Shown: positions 9,152 through 18,445, counted from the first letter of the stretch. The stretch: 29,899 nucleotides of DNA from Berkiella_A sp050252335 (GCA_050252335.1 JBFWLB010000036.1:1-29899), one strand, 5' to 3'. Numbers and translations: made by a program. Notes: generated from the letters alone by a model not told the origin.

Positions 9152-9188
9152 TTATGTAACGCCGACTTTAAAAATCAGCGCTACATAA
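9152..9188 (-). terminator. Inverted repeat after frr, possible terminator
   Basis: TTATGTAACGCCGA (9152-9165) pairs with TCAGCGCTACATAA (9175-9188) through 12 of 14 positions, with a loop of about nine bases. It begins 24 bases past the frr stop on the minus strand. There is no strong U run after it, so it may be a processing or mRNA-stabilising stem instead of a terminator. Confidence 0.4.
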
Positions 9189-9211
9189 AATTCAAATGCC
9201 TAAAGATCAGG

Positions 9212-9769
9212 TTACATGTCTAGTAGATCTTTCTCTTTTCTTGTTAAGATTTGATCAATTTGCTCAATGTAACTATCTGTTAGCTTTTGCATTGCATCTT
9301 CTGCACGCTTTTGCTCATCTTCACTGATTAGCTTTTTCTTCAAGTTTTCTTTAATGTGATTATTGCTGTCACGACGGATATTTCGAATCGCAACTTTAGC
9401 TTGTTCGCCTTCTGCTTTTACCTTTTTGATGAGTTCTTTACGACGCTCTTCACTTAAAGGAGGTAAAGGCACACGAATAACATCGCCACTGGTTGCTGGA
9501 TTCAAGCCAAGATCAGAGATGCGAATGGCCTTCTCTATCGCTTGCAGCATGTTCTTTTCCCAAGGCTTTACCATTAACATCAATGCCCCTTCAACATGAA
9601 CGCCTGCTACTTGGCTCAAAGGCGTATCATTACCATAGTAGGGAACCATGATATTGTCTAAAAGACTGGGATGCGCTCTACCAGCGCGAATTTTAGAAAG
9701 ATCGTGTTCAAATCCTTCTATACTTTTTGTCATTCTTATCTTTGCATCTTTCTGAATGTCATTAATCAT
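9212..9769 (-). CDS. frr: Ribosome recycling factor
   Basis: Splits post-termination ribosomes together with EF-G. It is 185 residues, exactly the E. coli length. Conserved blocks are visible: KIRAGRAHPSLLD, VPYYGNDTPLSQVA, ISDLGLNPATSG, IRVPLPPLSEERRKEL and the C-terminal helix ending KEKDLLDM. The whole chain forms the three-helix bundle plus beta hinge typical of RRF. The ATG at 9769 overlaps the pyrH stop (ATGA), so it is coupled to pyrH. Confidence 0.98.
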   Translation of the reverse strand: MINDIQKDAKIRMTKSIEGFEHDLSKIRAGRAHPSLLDNIMVPYYGNDTPLSQVAGVHVEGALMLMVKPWEKNMLQAIEKAIRISDLGLNPATSGDVIRVPLPPLSEERRKELIKKVKAEGEQAKVAIRNIRRDSNNHIKENLKKKLISEDEQKRAEDAMQKLTDSYIEQIDQILTRKEKDLLDM

Positions 9770-10491
9770 TCGTTACCTCTTTGGATCAAAGTCCCTTCAG
9801 ATTGACCTTTTACAATCCTTAATAAAGCACCTTCCGTATTCATATTAAATACACGAATCTTCATATTCTGATCTCGGCATTGACAAAAGGCGGTTAAATC
9901 CATAACGCCTAATTCTTTTTCTAATGCCGTTTGATAGGTCAATTCTTTATAAAGGGTGGCATTGGGATCTTTGGCTGGATCAGCAGAATAAACACCATCA
10001 ACATTTGTTGCTTTTAGTAACAAATCTGCTTCTGTTTCAATGGCGCGTAAGCTTGCAGCAGAATCTGTGGTTACCAAAGGATTCCCTGTGCCCGCAGAAA
10101 AAATAACCACTCTTTTTTGCTTAAGATGATGAATTGCCTTACGTCGATCGTAATGATCGACCACACCACTCATGGGTATGGCCGACATAATGCGCGTAGA
10201 AAAACCATTGCGCTCAAATGCGTCTCGTAATGCAATAGCATTCATAACCGTAGCAAGCATCCCCATGTGATCGGCAGAAATACGTCCAATACCTGCCTCA
10301 CAGAGTTCTTTGCCTCGGTATAAGTTACCACCGCCAACAACCATGCCGACTTCCACACCTAGCTCAATCAGTTCTCCAACCTCTAAAGCAATTTTATCGA
10401 GAACATTCGGATCAATACCAAAAGGAGAATTGCCTTGAAATGCTTCACCACTGAGTTTTAGGAGTATCCGTTTATAAGCAAGTTGTGTCAT
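9766..10491 (-). CDS. pyrH: UMP kinase
   Basis: Phosphorylates UMP to UDP for pyrimidine nucleotide synthesis; bacterial hexameric amino-acid-kinase fold. It is 241 residues, the same as E. coli. Motifs: KRILLKLSGEAFQ at the N-terminus (phosphate-binding Lys), VVGGGNLYRG, the nucleotide-binding segment TGNPLVTTDSAASLRA, and KATNVDGVYSADP. It starts in an ATGA overlap with tsf and ends in an ATGA overlap with frr, so tsf-pyrH-frr form a tightly coupled block. Confidence 0.98.
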   Translation of the reverse strand: MTQLAYKRILLKLSGEAFQGNSPFGIDPNVLDKIALEVGELIELGVEVGMVVGGGNLYRGKELCEAGIGRISADHMGMLATVMNAIALRDAFERNGFSTRIMSAIPMSGVVDHYDRRKAIHHLKQKRVVIFSAGTGNPLVTTDSAASLRAIETEADLLLKATNVDGVYSADPAKDPNATLYKELTYQTALEKELGVMDLTAFCQCRDQNMKIRVFNMNTEGALLRIVKGQSEGTLIQRGNE

Positions 10492-11375
10492 GCGTTGTTT
10501 CCTCGTGCTTGAGCCATTACTTCATCAGCGAAATTAGCTTTCTTCACTTCAATACCTTCACCCACTTCATAGCGAATAAATTCAACTATTTCCGCACCAT
10601 TTTTCTTTAATAATGCAGCAATAGTGAGATCTGGTTCTTTAAAGAAAGGTTGTCCCATTAAGCAGAATTCATTTAATACTTTACCTAATTTGCCTTCGAC
10701 AATCTTTTCAATCACATTGGCAGGCTTGCCTGAAGATTGTTCTTGTTCCAACAAATAAGCTTTCTGTTCAGCCACACGCTCTTCTGGCATTTCACTTGAA
10801 TCAATGTATTGTGGGTTCATTGCAGCAATATGCATTGCTAAATCTTTGGCTAAAGCTTCATCGCCACCTTTTAGAACAGCCTGAACACCAATTCTGCCTC
10901 GATGAATATAACCACCGACAACAAACCCAGGATTAATAACGATATTATTAATTCTACGGATTTGTACATTTTCACCAATTTTAGCGACTAAATTTTGTCT
11001 CTTTTCTTCGATAGATTCGCCAGCAATTTGACATTGCGCTAAAGCTTCTACATCGCTGATTTTCTGTTCAAGAATGGTTGAAATAACAAGATTACAGAAT
11101 CCATTAAAGTTTTCATCTCGCGCCACGAAATCTGTTTCGCAATTGATTTCACACATAGAAGAAAAAGTAGCGTTTGATTGCACTAAAATGACGCCTTCAG
11201 CGGCTGTACGAGAAGCAGATTTTTGCGCTTTTTTCAAACCACGTGTTACGAGGATTAATTCTGCTTTGGCCATGTCTCCTTCAGCTTCTTGTAATGCTTT
11301 TTTGCATTCCATCATGCCTGCACCAGTTTGATCACGTAAATCTTTTACCATTTGAGCGGAAATTTTATCTGCCAT
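10488..11375 (-). CDS. tsf: Elongation factor Ts
   Basis: Guanine nucleotide exchange factor for EF-Tu. It is 295 residues (E. coli 283). The N-terminal UBA-like helix with the signature DQTGAGMMECKKAL is at about residues 15-28, followed by CEINCETDFVARDENF, the core subdomain contacting EF-Tu. The C-terminal part, with coiled coil and C-terminal module, is complete. GAGG lies 11 bases upstream of the ATG. It is separated from rpsB by a short gap holding a terminator-like hairpin, which could set the S2 to EF-Ts ratio. Confidence 0.98.
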   Translation of the reverse strand: MADKISAQMVKDLRDQTGAGMMECKKALQEAEGDMAKAELILVTRGLKKAQKSASRTAAEGVILVQSNATFSSMCEINCETDFVARDENFNGFCNLVISTILEQKISDVEALAQCQIAGESIEEKRQNLVAKIGENVQIRRINNIVINPGFVVGGYIHRGRIGVQAVLKGGDEALAKDLAMHIAAMNPQYIDSSEMPEERVAEQKAYLLEQEQSSGKPANVIEKIVEGKLGKVLNEFCLMGQPFFKEPDLTIAALLKKNGAEIVEFIRYEVGEGIEVKKANFADEVMAQARGNNA

Positions 11376-11398
11376 GCTGTTTTAACCTCATCATTTAC

Positions 11399-11421
11399 AA
11401 AAAAAGGGGGGCACTGCCCCC
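11399..11421 (-). terminator. Intrinsic terminator/attenuator between rpsB and tsf
   Basis: On the minus strand GGGGGC (complement of 11416-11421) pairs with GCCCCC (complement of 11407-11412) across a three-base loop. It is followed by C and a run of seven T (11405-11399). It lies 33 bases after the rpsB stop and 23 bases before the tsf start. Partial termination between rpsB and tsf is known in E. coli, so I read this as an attenuator. Confidence 0.75.
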
Positions 11422-11454
11422 GCAAATAGTTACTATATTTGGATGAATTGAGTA

Positions 11455-12195
11455 TTACTGAGCGTCATCGCCTGCCAACTCTACAAATTCATCATCTGCA
11501 CTGTATTTGTTGGAATTTTGCTTAGCATGCAAAATAGTGTCAGCAAGTGTCGCAGCGTAAAGCTCAATTGCTCTCAAAGCATCGTCATTACCAGGAACAA
11601 CATAATCAATACCATCTGGGTCATTGTTGGTATCGACAATACCGACCACAGGAATACCAAGATTATTTGCTTCTTTTACAGCAATCTTTTCATTACCCAC
11701 ATCTAATACAAACAAGGCATCTGGCAAACTTCCCATGTTTTTAATTCCGCCTAAGCCTCTTTCTAATTTTTCCAATTCACGAAGCTTCATAAGTGCTTCT
11801 TTCTTAACTAACTTATCTAAAGTACCATCATCACGCATTGCTTCCAATTCTTTTAAGCGCTTGATAGATTGCTTAACAGTTTTGTAGTTGGTCAACATAC
11901 CACCTAACCAGCGATAGTTAACATAAGGCATGCCACAACGCTCAGCGTGCATCTTTACGATTTCGCTTGCATTGCCTTTAGTGCCAACAAATAACACCTT
12001 GCCACCTCTGGCTGCTGTACGAGAAATGAAATCCAATGCAGTTTTGTATAAAGGTAGTGTTTTATCAAGGTTAATGATATGAATACGATTACGCACGCCA
12101 TAAATAAATGGGCGCATTTTAGGATTCCAGAAGCGTTTTTGGTGACCAAAATGAACACCGGCTTCAATTAACTGCTTCATATTGAGATTTTGCAT
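11455..12195 (-). CDS. rpsB: 30S ribosomal protein S2
   Basis: Small-subunit ribosomal protein bound at the head-body junction and needed for S1 binding. It is 246 residues (E. coli 241). Conserved segments: LIEAGVHFGHQKRFWNPKM at residues ~10-28, GVRNRIHIINLDKT, VNYRWLGGMLTNYKTV, and IPVVGIVDTNNDPDGIDYVV. The C-terminal tail is acidic. The ATG at 12195 has a TAGGAG ribosome binding site. It is the first gene of the minus-strand operon; map runs in the opposite direction 214 bases away. Confidence 0.98.
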   Translation of the reverse strand: MQNLNMKQLIEAGVHFGHQKRFWNPKMRPFIYGVRNRIHIINLDKTLPLYKTALDFISRTAARGGKVLFVGTKGNASEIVKMHAERCGMPYVNYRWLGGMLTNYKTVKQSIKRLKELEAMRDDGTLDKLVKKEALMKLRELEKLERGLGGIKNMGSLPDALFVLDVGNEKIAVKEANNLGIPVVGIVDTNNDPDGIDYVVPGNDDALRAIELYAATLADTILHAKQNSNKYSADDEFVELAGDDAQ

Positions 12196-12341
12196 AATAA
12201 ACTCCTAAGTAGGGTTGAGCCTCCACCTGCCCCATTATCCAACCCTTAAAATTCAAAAGAACCCTTCAGGCACCCAGGATAATGTGTCGACAAGTGTGTG
12301 GAATGAATAACTAAATAAAAATTTGCACAACTGCGCGCCAG

Positions 12342-12371
12342 TTTATACCATATGACGCAATATAAGTTCAA
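12342..12371 (-). promoter_or_regulatory. Probable sigma-70 promoter of rpsB with ~140-base leader
   Basis: On the minus strand TTGAAC (12371-12366) and TATAAA (12347-12342) are separated by 18 bases, a good -35/-10 pair. This would give an rpsB leader of about 140 bases. The leader (12196-12335) contains pairable GGGTT/AACCC segments near the gene. That is where an S2-binding autoregulatory leader is found in other gammaproteobacteria; I cannot confirm the fold here. Confidence 0.5.
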
Positions 12372-12409
12372 TAACACCCCTTCAAAGGAAGTTCCTAACA
12401 GGAGATTGC

Positions 12410-13180
12410 ATGGCCCTTATTAAAACGCCAGACGAAATTCAAAAAATGCGTATTGCGGGAAAACTAGCCGCAGAAGTTCTTGAAATGATTGAACCTTATG
12501 TCCAAGCAGGCATCAGCACTGATGAATTAAATGATATCTGTCACAACTATATTGTCAATGAACAAAAAGCCGTGCCAGCCCCCTTGAATTACAGAGGATT
12601 CCCAAAATCCATTTGCACCTCTATAAATCATGTTATCTGTCACGGTATCCCTAATGATAAAAAATTAAAAAATGGCGACATTATTAATATCGATATCACT
12701 GTCATAAAAGATGGTTACCATGGCGATACCAGCAAAATGTTCCAAATTGGCGAAGTATCGGTACAAGCTAGCCGCTTAGTTAAAATAGCAAGAGAATGCC
12801 TACTCAAAGGGATTGAACTTGTAAAACCAGGCACCAGCTTAGGCGATATTGGCTATGCCATTCAAAGTTACGCTGAAGGTTTGCGCTTATCTGTTGTACG
12901 CGAATACTGTGGGCATGGTATTGGCAATGTCTTTCATGAAGAACCACAAGTATTACACTATGGCAAACCCAATACCGGCATGATTTTAGAGGCAGGTATG
13001 ACCTTTACCATAGAACCGATGATCAATGCAGGCAAACGCCACACAAAATTATTGTCCGATAATTGGACGGTCATTACCAAAGATAGAAGCTTATCAGCAC
13101 AATGGGAACACACTATTCTGGTCACACCAACCGGCGCAGAAATCCTAACCAAAAGAAAAGAAGAAACCGACCTACCATGA
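12410..13180 (+). CDS. map: Type I methionine aminopeptidase
   Basis: Removes the N-terminal Met from new proteins. It is 256 residues (E. coli 264) with a pita-bread fold and two metal ions. All five metal ligands are in place: D95 (IINIDI), D106 (HGDTS), H169 (CGHGIG), E202 (FTIEPMI) and E233 (AQWEHT). The substrate histidine H79 (VICHGI) is also present. The ATG has an AGGAG ribosome binding site (CAGGAGATTGC). Divergence from rpsB and linkage to glnD are typical for gammaproteobacteria. Its stop overlaps the glnD start (ATGA). Confidence 0.97.
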   Translation: MALIKTPDEIQKMRIAGKLAAEVLEMIEPYVQAGISTDELNDICHNYIVNEQKAVPAPLNYRGFPKSICTSINHVICHGIPNDKKLKNGDIINIDITVIKDGYHGDTSKMFQIGEVSVQASRLVKIARECLLKGIELVKPGTSLGDIGYAIQSYAEGLRLSVVREYCGHGIGNVFHEEPQVLHYGKPNTGMILEAGMTFTIEPMINAGKRHTKLLSDNWTVITKDRSLSAQWEHTILVTPTGAEILTKRKEETDLP

Positions 13181-15861
13181 CAGAAATTGGCAAGGATGCT
13201 CACACCCAATCCATCATTTTGAATGCACATTCTTGTGTATCGGAATACAAAAACAGAAACGACTTTTTAAAATTTATTCATCAAGTCATCAAAAGTGAAT
13301 CTGCCAAAATCCATCAAGCATTTTGGCATAAAGAATCTATTGATATACTTGTAAGACAACGCGCAAATCTCATAGATGAGGTGCTTAAACTTGCGTGGCT
13401 ATGGTTTGAAATGGATCATTATCCTGATGTTACGCTTTTTGCCGTCGGCGGTTATGGTAATCAGGCATTACATCCTTTTTCGGATGTCGACACCCTCATT
13501 ATTACCAATGATGCTGAAAACATTCATTTAAACGAGCGTATTGAAAAATATATTTCCTTTTTATGGGATTGTAATATCCATTTAGGTAGTAGCGTGCGCA
13601 CCTTCAAGACTTGCACAGAGCTTGCAAGCACCGATCATGTCATATTCACGACCTTGCTTAGCTGTCGATATTTGATCGGTAATGTTGATTTTACAAATGA
13701 TATAGAAAAAATAATTTCCCCCGAACAAACAAGCATATGGCCATTTCCTGAATATTTTCAAGCAAAATTAAAAGAACGTCTGCATCGCTACCAACATTAT
13801 CAAAATACGGAATATAACCAAGAGCCTAATCTCAAAGAAAGCCCAGGCGGGCTGCGGGATATTGATTTTATCTATTGGATTGCTAAACGAAAATTTGGCA
13901 AAAATGCACTCCAAAATTTACTCGCTGAAAACGCACTCTCAGAATATGAGATACACATTATTGAAAGCAGCAAACAAAGCTTTTGGCAAATGCGCTATGC
14001 ACTTCACCTTGTGAGCCATAAAGCAACCGATCGATTATATTTAGAATATCAAAGCGAAATTGCAAAAGCACTTCATATTGATGGCCAAAATCTAAATCAA
14101 TCCATCTCAAACTGGATGCAAAAATATTTCCTGCTTGCTTCTCAAATCCGAGAAATCACAGATATTTTTGCACAGCACTTTAGTGAGCAGATTAATAAAA
14201 ATGCAGCACATCAGCAAGTTTCTCTCTCGTCGCATTGCAAACAAGTTGGACAAAATCTTGAAATTGTACAAGAAACAGATTATTACACAAAACCTCATTT
14301 ATTTATCGATTTATTTTATTTTTTCGCAAAGTATGAAAATCTAATTGGTTTCACATCAAATAGTCGTCGATTTATTTATGATTATTTTAACAGCCAATAT
14401 TTGCCTAATTTTCTAAACAGCATTGACACCAAAAGTGCTTTTTTATCTATTTTTCAATTCCCCAAAAAAGTTGCGCAAACACTTATTTTAATGCATCAAT
14501 TAGGCGTGCTAAGCAAGCTCATTACTTGTTTTACAGAGCTGATTGGTCAGATGCAATATGATTTGAATCATATTTATACCGTTGATGCACATACTTTACG
14601 CGTATTGCAATATATACAAGATTTCTATCAAGACAAAGAGCCAGACCTCCCCTTTCTCACTTTAAGCCTTTCCCTGGCGAGCGACCCCATTATTTTATAT
14701 CTTGCTGGGCTTTTTCATGATATTGGCAAAGGTCGAGGTGGTGATCACAGTGAGATTGGCAAAGAATTAGCACTCGAATTTTGCCAAATTTATGGATTAA
14801 CCGAAAAACAAACAGACTATATCTGCTGGCTGGTATTTCATCATTTAAAACTTTCACATTTTGCACAGAGAAAAGACATTAACGATCCCATAGTGATCCT
14901 TGAATTTAGCAAAATTGTCCAATCACAAGAAAAACTGTGCTATCTGTATCTATTGACTATCGCGGATATTCAGGGCACAAATCCAAAACTGTGGAACCAT
15001 TGGCGAAAAGCCTTATTAAGCGAACTGTTTCATCAAACTTATCAATATTTTGATAAAGAAACATTTTTAAGCGACAGCGATCCTATTACTTACAAAAAAG
15101 AACAGGCCTGCTCACAACTACTCAAAAATCCTTCTTTATCTATCGAAAAAATAAATTTATGGTGGAATATTATCAATGCTGACTATTTTGAGAACACAGA
15201 TCTCAATAACTTAGTATGGCAAACGGCTTTTATTTTATCTCATGGTAGTGAAAATACGGTGATTGCAACACAACCGCATTGGAACAAAGTTGGCACAGAT
15301 ATTTTTGTTTATTCAAAAGACTGCCTTGGTCTTTTTGCTTATATTTGTCAAACACTTGAAAAATTATTACTTACCATCGTAGAAGCAAAAGTAACAACTA
15401 CCCAGCATGGTTTTTGCTTGAATTCTATGGTTGTATTAGAATCTTCAGGGCAACCTATCACCGGCCCTCATCGCTTATTAGAAATAAAAACAACGCTTAG
15501 TACTTTACTTGATCCTATTTCTAAAAACACACCTGAATCACTTCCCCTCCCCTACTATTCACGTCATGTGCCTAGATGGTATCGATATTATCAAACGCAA
15601 GCAAAGGTCGAAATTTCCACACAAGCGAATAATCATTATTCAACCATTGAAATACACGCCCCTGATTTCCCCGGTCTTTTAGCACGCGTGGGTAAAGTGC
15701 TGGTCATGCATGGATTATCTATTCACAGCGCTAAAATTAACACACTGGGCGACAAGGTTATCGACTTTTTTCACGTCAGTAAAAAAGAAGATAATATGCC
15801 TCTCACCAGTGAAAAGACCATTAAAAAACTCAAAAAAGCTATTTTACAGGCTTTGAGGTAA
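13177..15861 (+). CDS. glnD: Bifunctional PII uridylyltransferase/uridylyl-removing enzyme
   Basis: Glutamine sensor that adds UMP to, and removes it from, PII signal proteins, controlling nitrogen assimilation. With the ATG at 13177 (ATGA overlap with map) it is 894 residues against 890 in E. coli; a longer frame from 13102 runs inside map and is not used. Order: nucleotidyltransferase domain with GGYG at 91-94 and SDVD at 102-105; PII-UTase linker (SPGGLRDIDFIYW); HD hydrolase domain with HDIGKG at 514-519; two C-terminal ACT domains at about 703-790 and 822-894 (IHAPDFPGLLARVGKVL). All key residues look intact. Confidence 0.97.
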   Translation: MTEIGKDAHTQSIILNAHSCVSEYKNRNDFLKFIHQVIKSESAKIHQAFWHKESIDILVRQRANLIDEVLKLAWLWFEMDHYPDVTLFAVGGYGNQALHPFSDVDTLIITNDAENIHLNERIEKYISFLWDCNIHLGSSVRTFKTCTELASTDHVIFTTLLSCRYLIGNVDFTNDIEKIISPEQTSIWPFPEYFQAKLKERLHRYQHYQNTEYNQEPNLKESPGGLRDIDFIYWIAKRKFGKNALQNLLAENALSEYEIHIIESSKQSFWQMRYALHLVSHKATDRLYLEYQSEIAKALHIDGQNLNQSISNWMQKYFLLASQIREITDIFAQHFSEQINKNAAHQQVSLSSHCKQVGQNLEIVQETDYYTKPHLFIDLFYFFAKYENLIGFTSNSRRFIYDYFNSQYLPNFLNSIDTKSAFLSIFQFPKKVAQTLILMHQLGVLSKLITCFTELIGQMQYDLNHIYTVDAHTLRVLQYIQDFYQDKEPDLPFLTLSLSLASDPIILYLAGLFHDIGKGRGGDHSEIGKELALEFCQIYGLTEKQTDYICWLVFHHLKLSHFAQRKDINDPIVILEFSKIVQSQEKLCYLYLLTIADIQGTNPKLWNHWRKALLSELFHQTYQYFDKETFLSDSDPITYKKEQACSQLLKNPSLSIEKINLWWNIINADYFENTDLNNLVWQTAFILSHGSENTVIATQPHWNKVGTDIFVYSKDCLGLFAYICQTLEKLLLTIVEAKVTTTQHGFCLNSMVVLESSGQPITGPHRLLEIKTTLSTLLDPISKNTPESLPLPYYSRHVPRWYRYYQTQAKVEISTQANNHYSTIEIHAPDFPGLLARVGKVLVMHGLSIHSAKINTLGDKVIDFFHVSKKEDNMPLTSEKTIKKLKKAILQALR

Positions 15862-16044
15862 TGTGAAGAGGGCTGTGTCAATCTATGTTAACCCTCACCA
15901 GCGAATAGTACATGAGGATGATGAAAGGCTGTAGCCAACACAGTATAAAGTCAAAATACGAAGAGTAGAGTGGCAGATCAGCAAAGATGTTTCTATACTA
16001 GGTCTAAAACCTCCTCTTTTTAGCTCTCGTAATAAGGCATTTTT

Positions 16045-17097
16045 GTGGAAAAAACTGAAAATTTTGTCGCTTATATCGTTGCACCCACTAAGAAAAAAAA
16101 CAGTCTTTTGACAGATATTAATGAGTTCATTGCCACTCAAGAATCAACTGTAAAAAAATTCATTCAACAAAAAAATGGCCAATTAACTAAGATTTTTATT
16201 GAGTTAGGTGATAATCGCCGCAGCCGGCATCCTTGGCCAGAACTTGAATCGGCTATTGCTTTTGCGATTGCCTCTAACGCACACTTAGTGATTTCTGAGA
16301 TCAATCATTTAACCGCAAATACTTCATTTACTGAACAAATTTTTAAATTTATTGATCACGCTTCCATACCAAATGCTACTACAGAATTACAGCTTTACTG
16401 TTGCGACCAAGCGTATATACAACTGGATAATTTTAAAGCCATTGTGGCGCATGCTAAACAACAAAGAAAATTTCATGGTCAATTAATCAAAGAAGGCTTG
16501 ACACGATCTCATTCAAAATCAGGTAACCCAAATGCGATCCATGTTATCAATAAGGTAAATAAACCAAAAATTGATAATGCTATTGTTTTTTCTTTAATAT
16601 TAGCACCGGTTATCAGTGCTTATCGGTTGCAAGGCCTTTCTCAACGTAAAATGGTTTCCAGATTAAATGAAGAAGGCTTTACAGCGCCTGAAGGTGGTTT
16701 GTGGGTATTAAGTCAATTACAAAAAGTAATTTATAGAATCACCGTGAATGAAACCGCACTTAGCTTAGAACATCAATGTTCAAAATTACGCGAACTCGAT
16801 CAAACAACGGAAGAAATAGCAGAACAATTTAATAAGCTGAGTATTAGCTGTCCTTTCCAGGATAATAAATGGCTGCCTGAAAATATTGTAGAAATTGAAG
16901 AGCGTGCAAAGCTTATCCATGAGATATTAGAGTTACATGAATTCATTCTTACTTTAACACCCATTTTAGAAAAATATCATGTAGATGAGCTAAATGAAGA
17001 TGTATTTGCAAATGAATTACAATCAGCAGGTATTGAGATACCAGAAACATTTTATCGCAGAGATCCACCCAACAACACGACTGTAGCAAAGGATTGA
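16045..17097 (+). CDS. Serine-recombinase-like protein lacking catalytic residues
   Basis: 350 residues, starting at a GTG with an AAGG site (AATAAGGCATTTTT) upstream. The layout follows a large serine recombinase. The N-terminus AYIVAPTKKK aligns with the usual AYIRVSTKKQ of the resolvase domain. ELGDNRRSRHPWPELESAI stands where E.S..R..RPEL..AL is expected, and LVISEINHLT where LV...LDRLSR is expected. A recombinase domain at about residues 150-235 ends in YRLQGLSQRKMVSRLNEEGF and TAPEGGLWVLSQLQKVIYR. The catalytic Ser is replaced by Pro, and the active-site Arg positions by Val, Asn/His and Ala. So the fold is probably kept but catalysis lost; a DNA-binding or regulatory role is inference. 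It forms a pair with the small gene that follows one base later. Confidence 0.7.
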   Translation: MEKTENFVAYIVAPTKKKNSLLTDINEFIATQESTVKKFIQQKNGQLTKIFIELGDNRRSRHPWPELESAIAFAIASNAHLVISEINHLTANTSFTEQIFKFIDHASIPNATTELQLYCCDQAYIQLDNFKAIVAHAKQQRKFHGQLIKEGLTRSHSKSGNPNAIHVINKVNKPKIDNAIVFSLILAPVISAYRLQGLSQRKMVSRLNEEGFTAPEGGLWVLSQLQKVIYRITVNETALSLEHQCSKLRELDQTTEEIAEQFNKLSISCPFQDNKWLPENIVEIEERAKLIHEILELHEFILTLTPILEKYHVDELNEDVFANELQSAGIEIPETFYRRDPPNNTTVAKD

Positions 17098-17098
17098 A

Positions 17099-17362
17099 AT
17101 GGATACAAAATTAATTCAAAAAGAGCTAGTACAATTTCAACATCTTGGCTTGAGCGGCATACTCAATCACATCATTTCCAGCATTCGCTGCGCAGGACAT
17201 TGTATGGATATTACCGAGAATCAACATTTTCCAAAATATCTAGAAGAGACAAGAAAGAAAGGCTGGTTGCGACCAGAACAAGAAACTTTGCTTTCACATA
17301 TGAACGCCTTAGCCCACCTGCCTTGTAACAAACATAGTGTCCGAGACAAACGCAGCATGTAG
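17099..17362 (+). CDS. Small hypothetical protein paired with the recombinase-like gene
   Basis: 87 residues, family not recognised. The ATG is one base after the stop of the preceding gene and has AAGGATTGAA upstream, so the two are almost surely co-transcribed and coupled. The chain is soluble and looks helical, with cysteine at 31 and 35 (RCAGHC) and another near residue 76, and a basic tail (SVRDKRSM). It converges with the zinc-ribbon gene on the other strand. Partner or accessory of the recombinase-like protein is inference from position only. Confidence 0.6.
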   Translation: MDTKLIQKELVQFQHLGLSGILNHIISSIRCAGHCMDITENQHFPKYLEETRKKGWLRPEQETLLSHMNALAHLPCNKHSVRDKRSM

Positions 17363-17370
17363 CTTTTTTA

Positions 17371-18339
17371 TTATTTCTTCGATTTATATCCTGGTTTAAA
17401 GGGTTGCTTGCTTGCACTGCGCGTATAATCTTCTTGCATTTCAACTATTTGCTGATGTTTGTCGAGGAAGGATTTTTTTCTGTCTTTTTCTTGTTTTTCT
17501 TTAGCTTCAATCTTCTTCTTTGCATCTGGATCATGGGCAATCTCTGTGATCTGACTACCGAAAGAAGCAATTTGTGTCACTTCATGAACACTGATACCAA
17601 GGACACGTGCAATTTGGCTCATTGAGCAAAAACCAATTAAATACCAACAGAGCATCCACTGTCTTAAACCTTGCAAAGTACCAACAGGTAACCCTGTAAA
17701 ATCATCGAAATCACTTACCCCACCTTCCCCTTTACAAGTAAGGCAAACATAGTAATGACGTGTATCTGGAGCATCAGAAGGTGGATCTCGACGTACAACT
17801 TGGGAAGATTGGCAGCGAGGACATACAATACCTTTAGGCCAACGGATCATCTGCAAGGTTTTAAAAATTTCTTTCTCGCCCAGTAAATTTTTAATCGCAG
17901 CAATGCGAGACTCAACTTGTGTTTCACTACCTCGTGGCAATGAACGTAATTTCTGCAAGGCTTTAATGTTATCGTCTTGTTCATCCATAGTGATATCACC
18001 TTCAGACATTAAGGGCTTGTTCTCATCCATAAATCTAGTTGAGCAACTTTCTACTTTGGGTGGCTCAACATTCAATCCACTTATCTTTGCATTTATTTTT
18101 GTCTCAAAGCCTTGTAGCTTAGTTATTTCTTTATTGGTTTCTTTTAAGATAATACTATTATTGCCCTGCAAACGCTCATCTGATGTTACATCATGCATCA
18201 GTTTTGCAAAAGAGCTATTAATGTCAGAGTGAATTTCTGATTGAGGGTGAGAATTGTCTGGGTGTGGGTTAAAGCCAACAGAAGCATCAGTTGGTCTGCT
18301 CCCTAAGATTGATGCTATCCTTTTAACCCAATTTGACAC
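17371..18339 (-). CDS. IS1595-type zinc-ribbon/helix protein without transposase catalytic domain
   Basis: 322 residues from a GTG at 18339 preceded by GAGGGAGGAACC, a very strong ribosome binding site; a TTG nine codons upstream is less likely. Residues ~1-135 are charged and probably disordered. The middle (about 140-240) matches the N-terminal domain of IS1595-family transposases: MIRWPKGIVCPRCQSSQVV, a second CxxC (YVCLTCKGEGG), GLPVGTLQGLRQWMLCWYLI, then a helix-turn-helix-like segment MSQIARVLGISVHEV. The usual DDE/N catalytic domain is absent; instead there is a lysine-rich tail (~240-322). Likely a DNA-binding protein derived from a transposase domain. Function unknown. Confidence 0.7.
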   Translation of the reverse strand: MSNWVKRIASILGSRPTDASVGFNPHPDNSHPQSEIHSDINSSFAKLMHDVTSDERLQGNNSIILKETNKEITKLQGFETKINAKISGLNVEPPKVESCSTRFMDENKPLMSEGDITMDEQDDNIKALQKLRSLPRGSETQVESRIAAIKNLLGEKEIFKTLQMIRWPKGIVCPRCQSSQVVRRDPPSDAPDTRHYYVCLTCKGEGGVSDFDDFTGLPVGTLQGLRQWMLCWYLIGFCSMSQIARVLGISVHEVTQIASFGSQITEIAHDPDAKKKIEAKEKQEKDRKKSFLDKHQQIVEMQEDYTRSASKQPFKPGYKSKK

Positions 18340-18445
18340 GGTTCCTCCCTCATGATGAACCAACAAGTAAATATATACAGAGAAATTACGTGTTGGAATT
18401 TAACTAAATCATAAGGAATTGTCAATCAATTTATAAACTCACTTC

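Noticed and set aside
13102..13176. 25-codon N-terminal extension of glnD
   Set aside because: It lies wholly inside map; the ATG at 13177 gives the normal length and the ATGA coupling.
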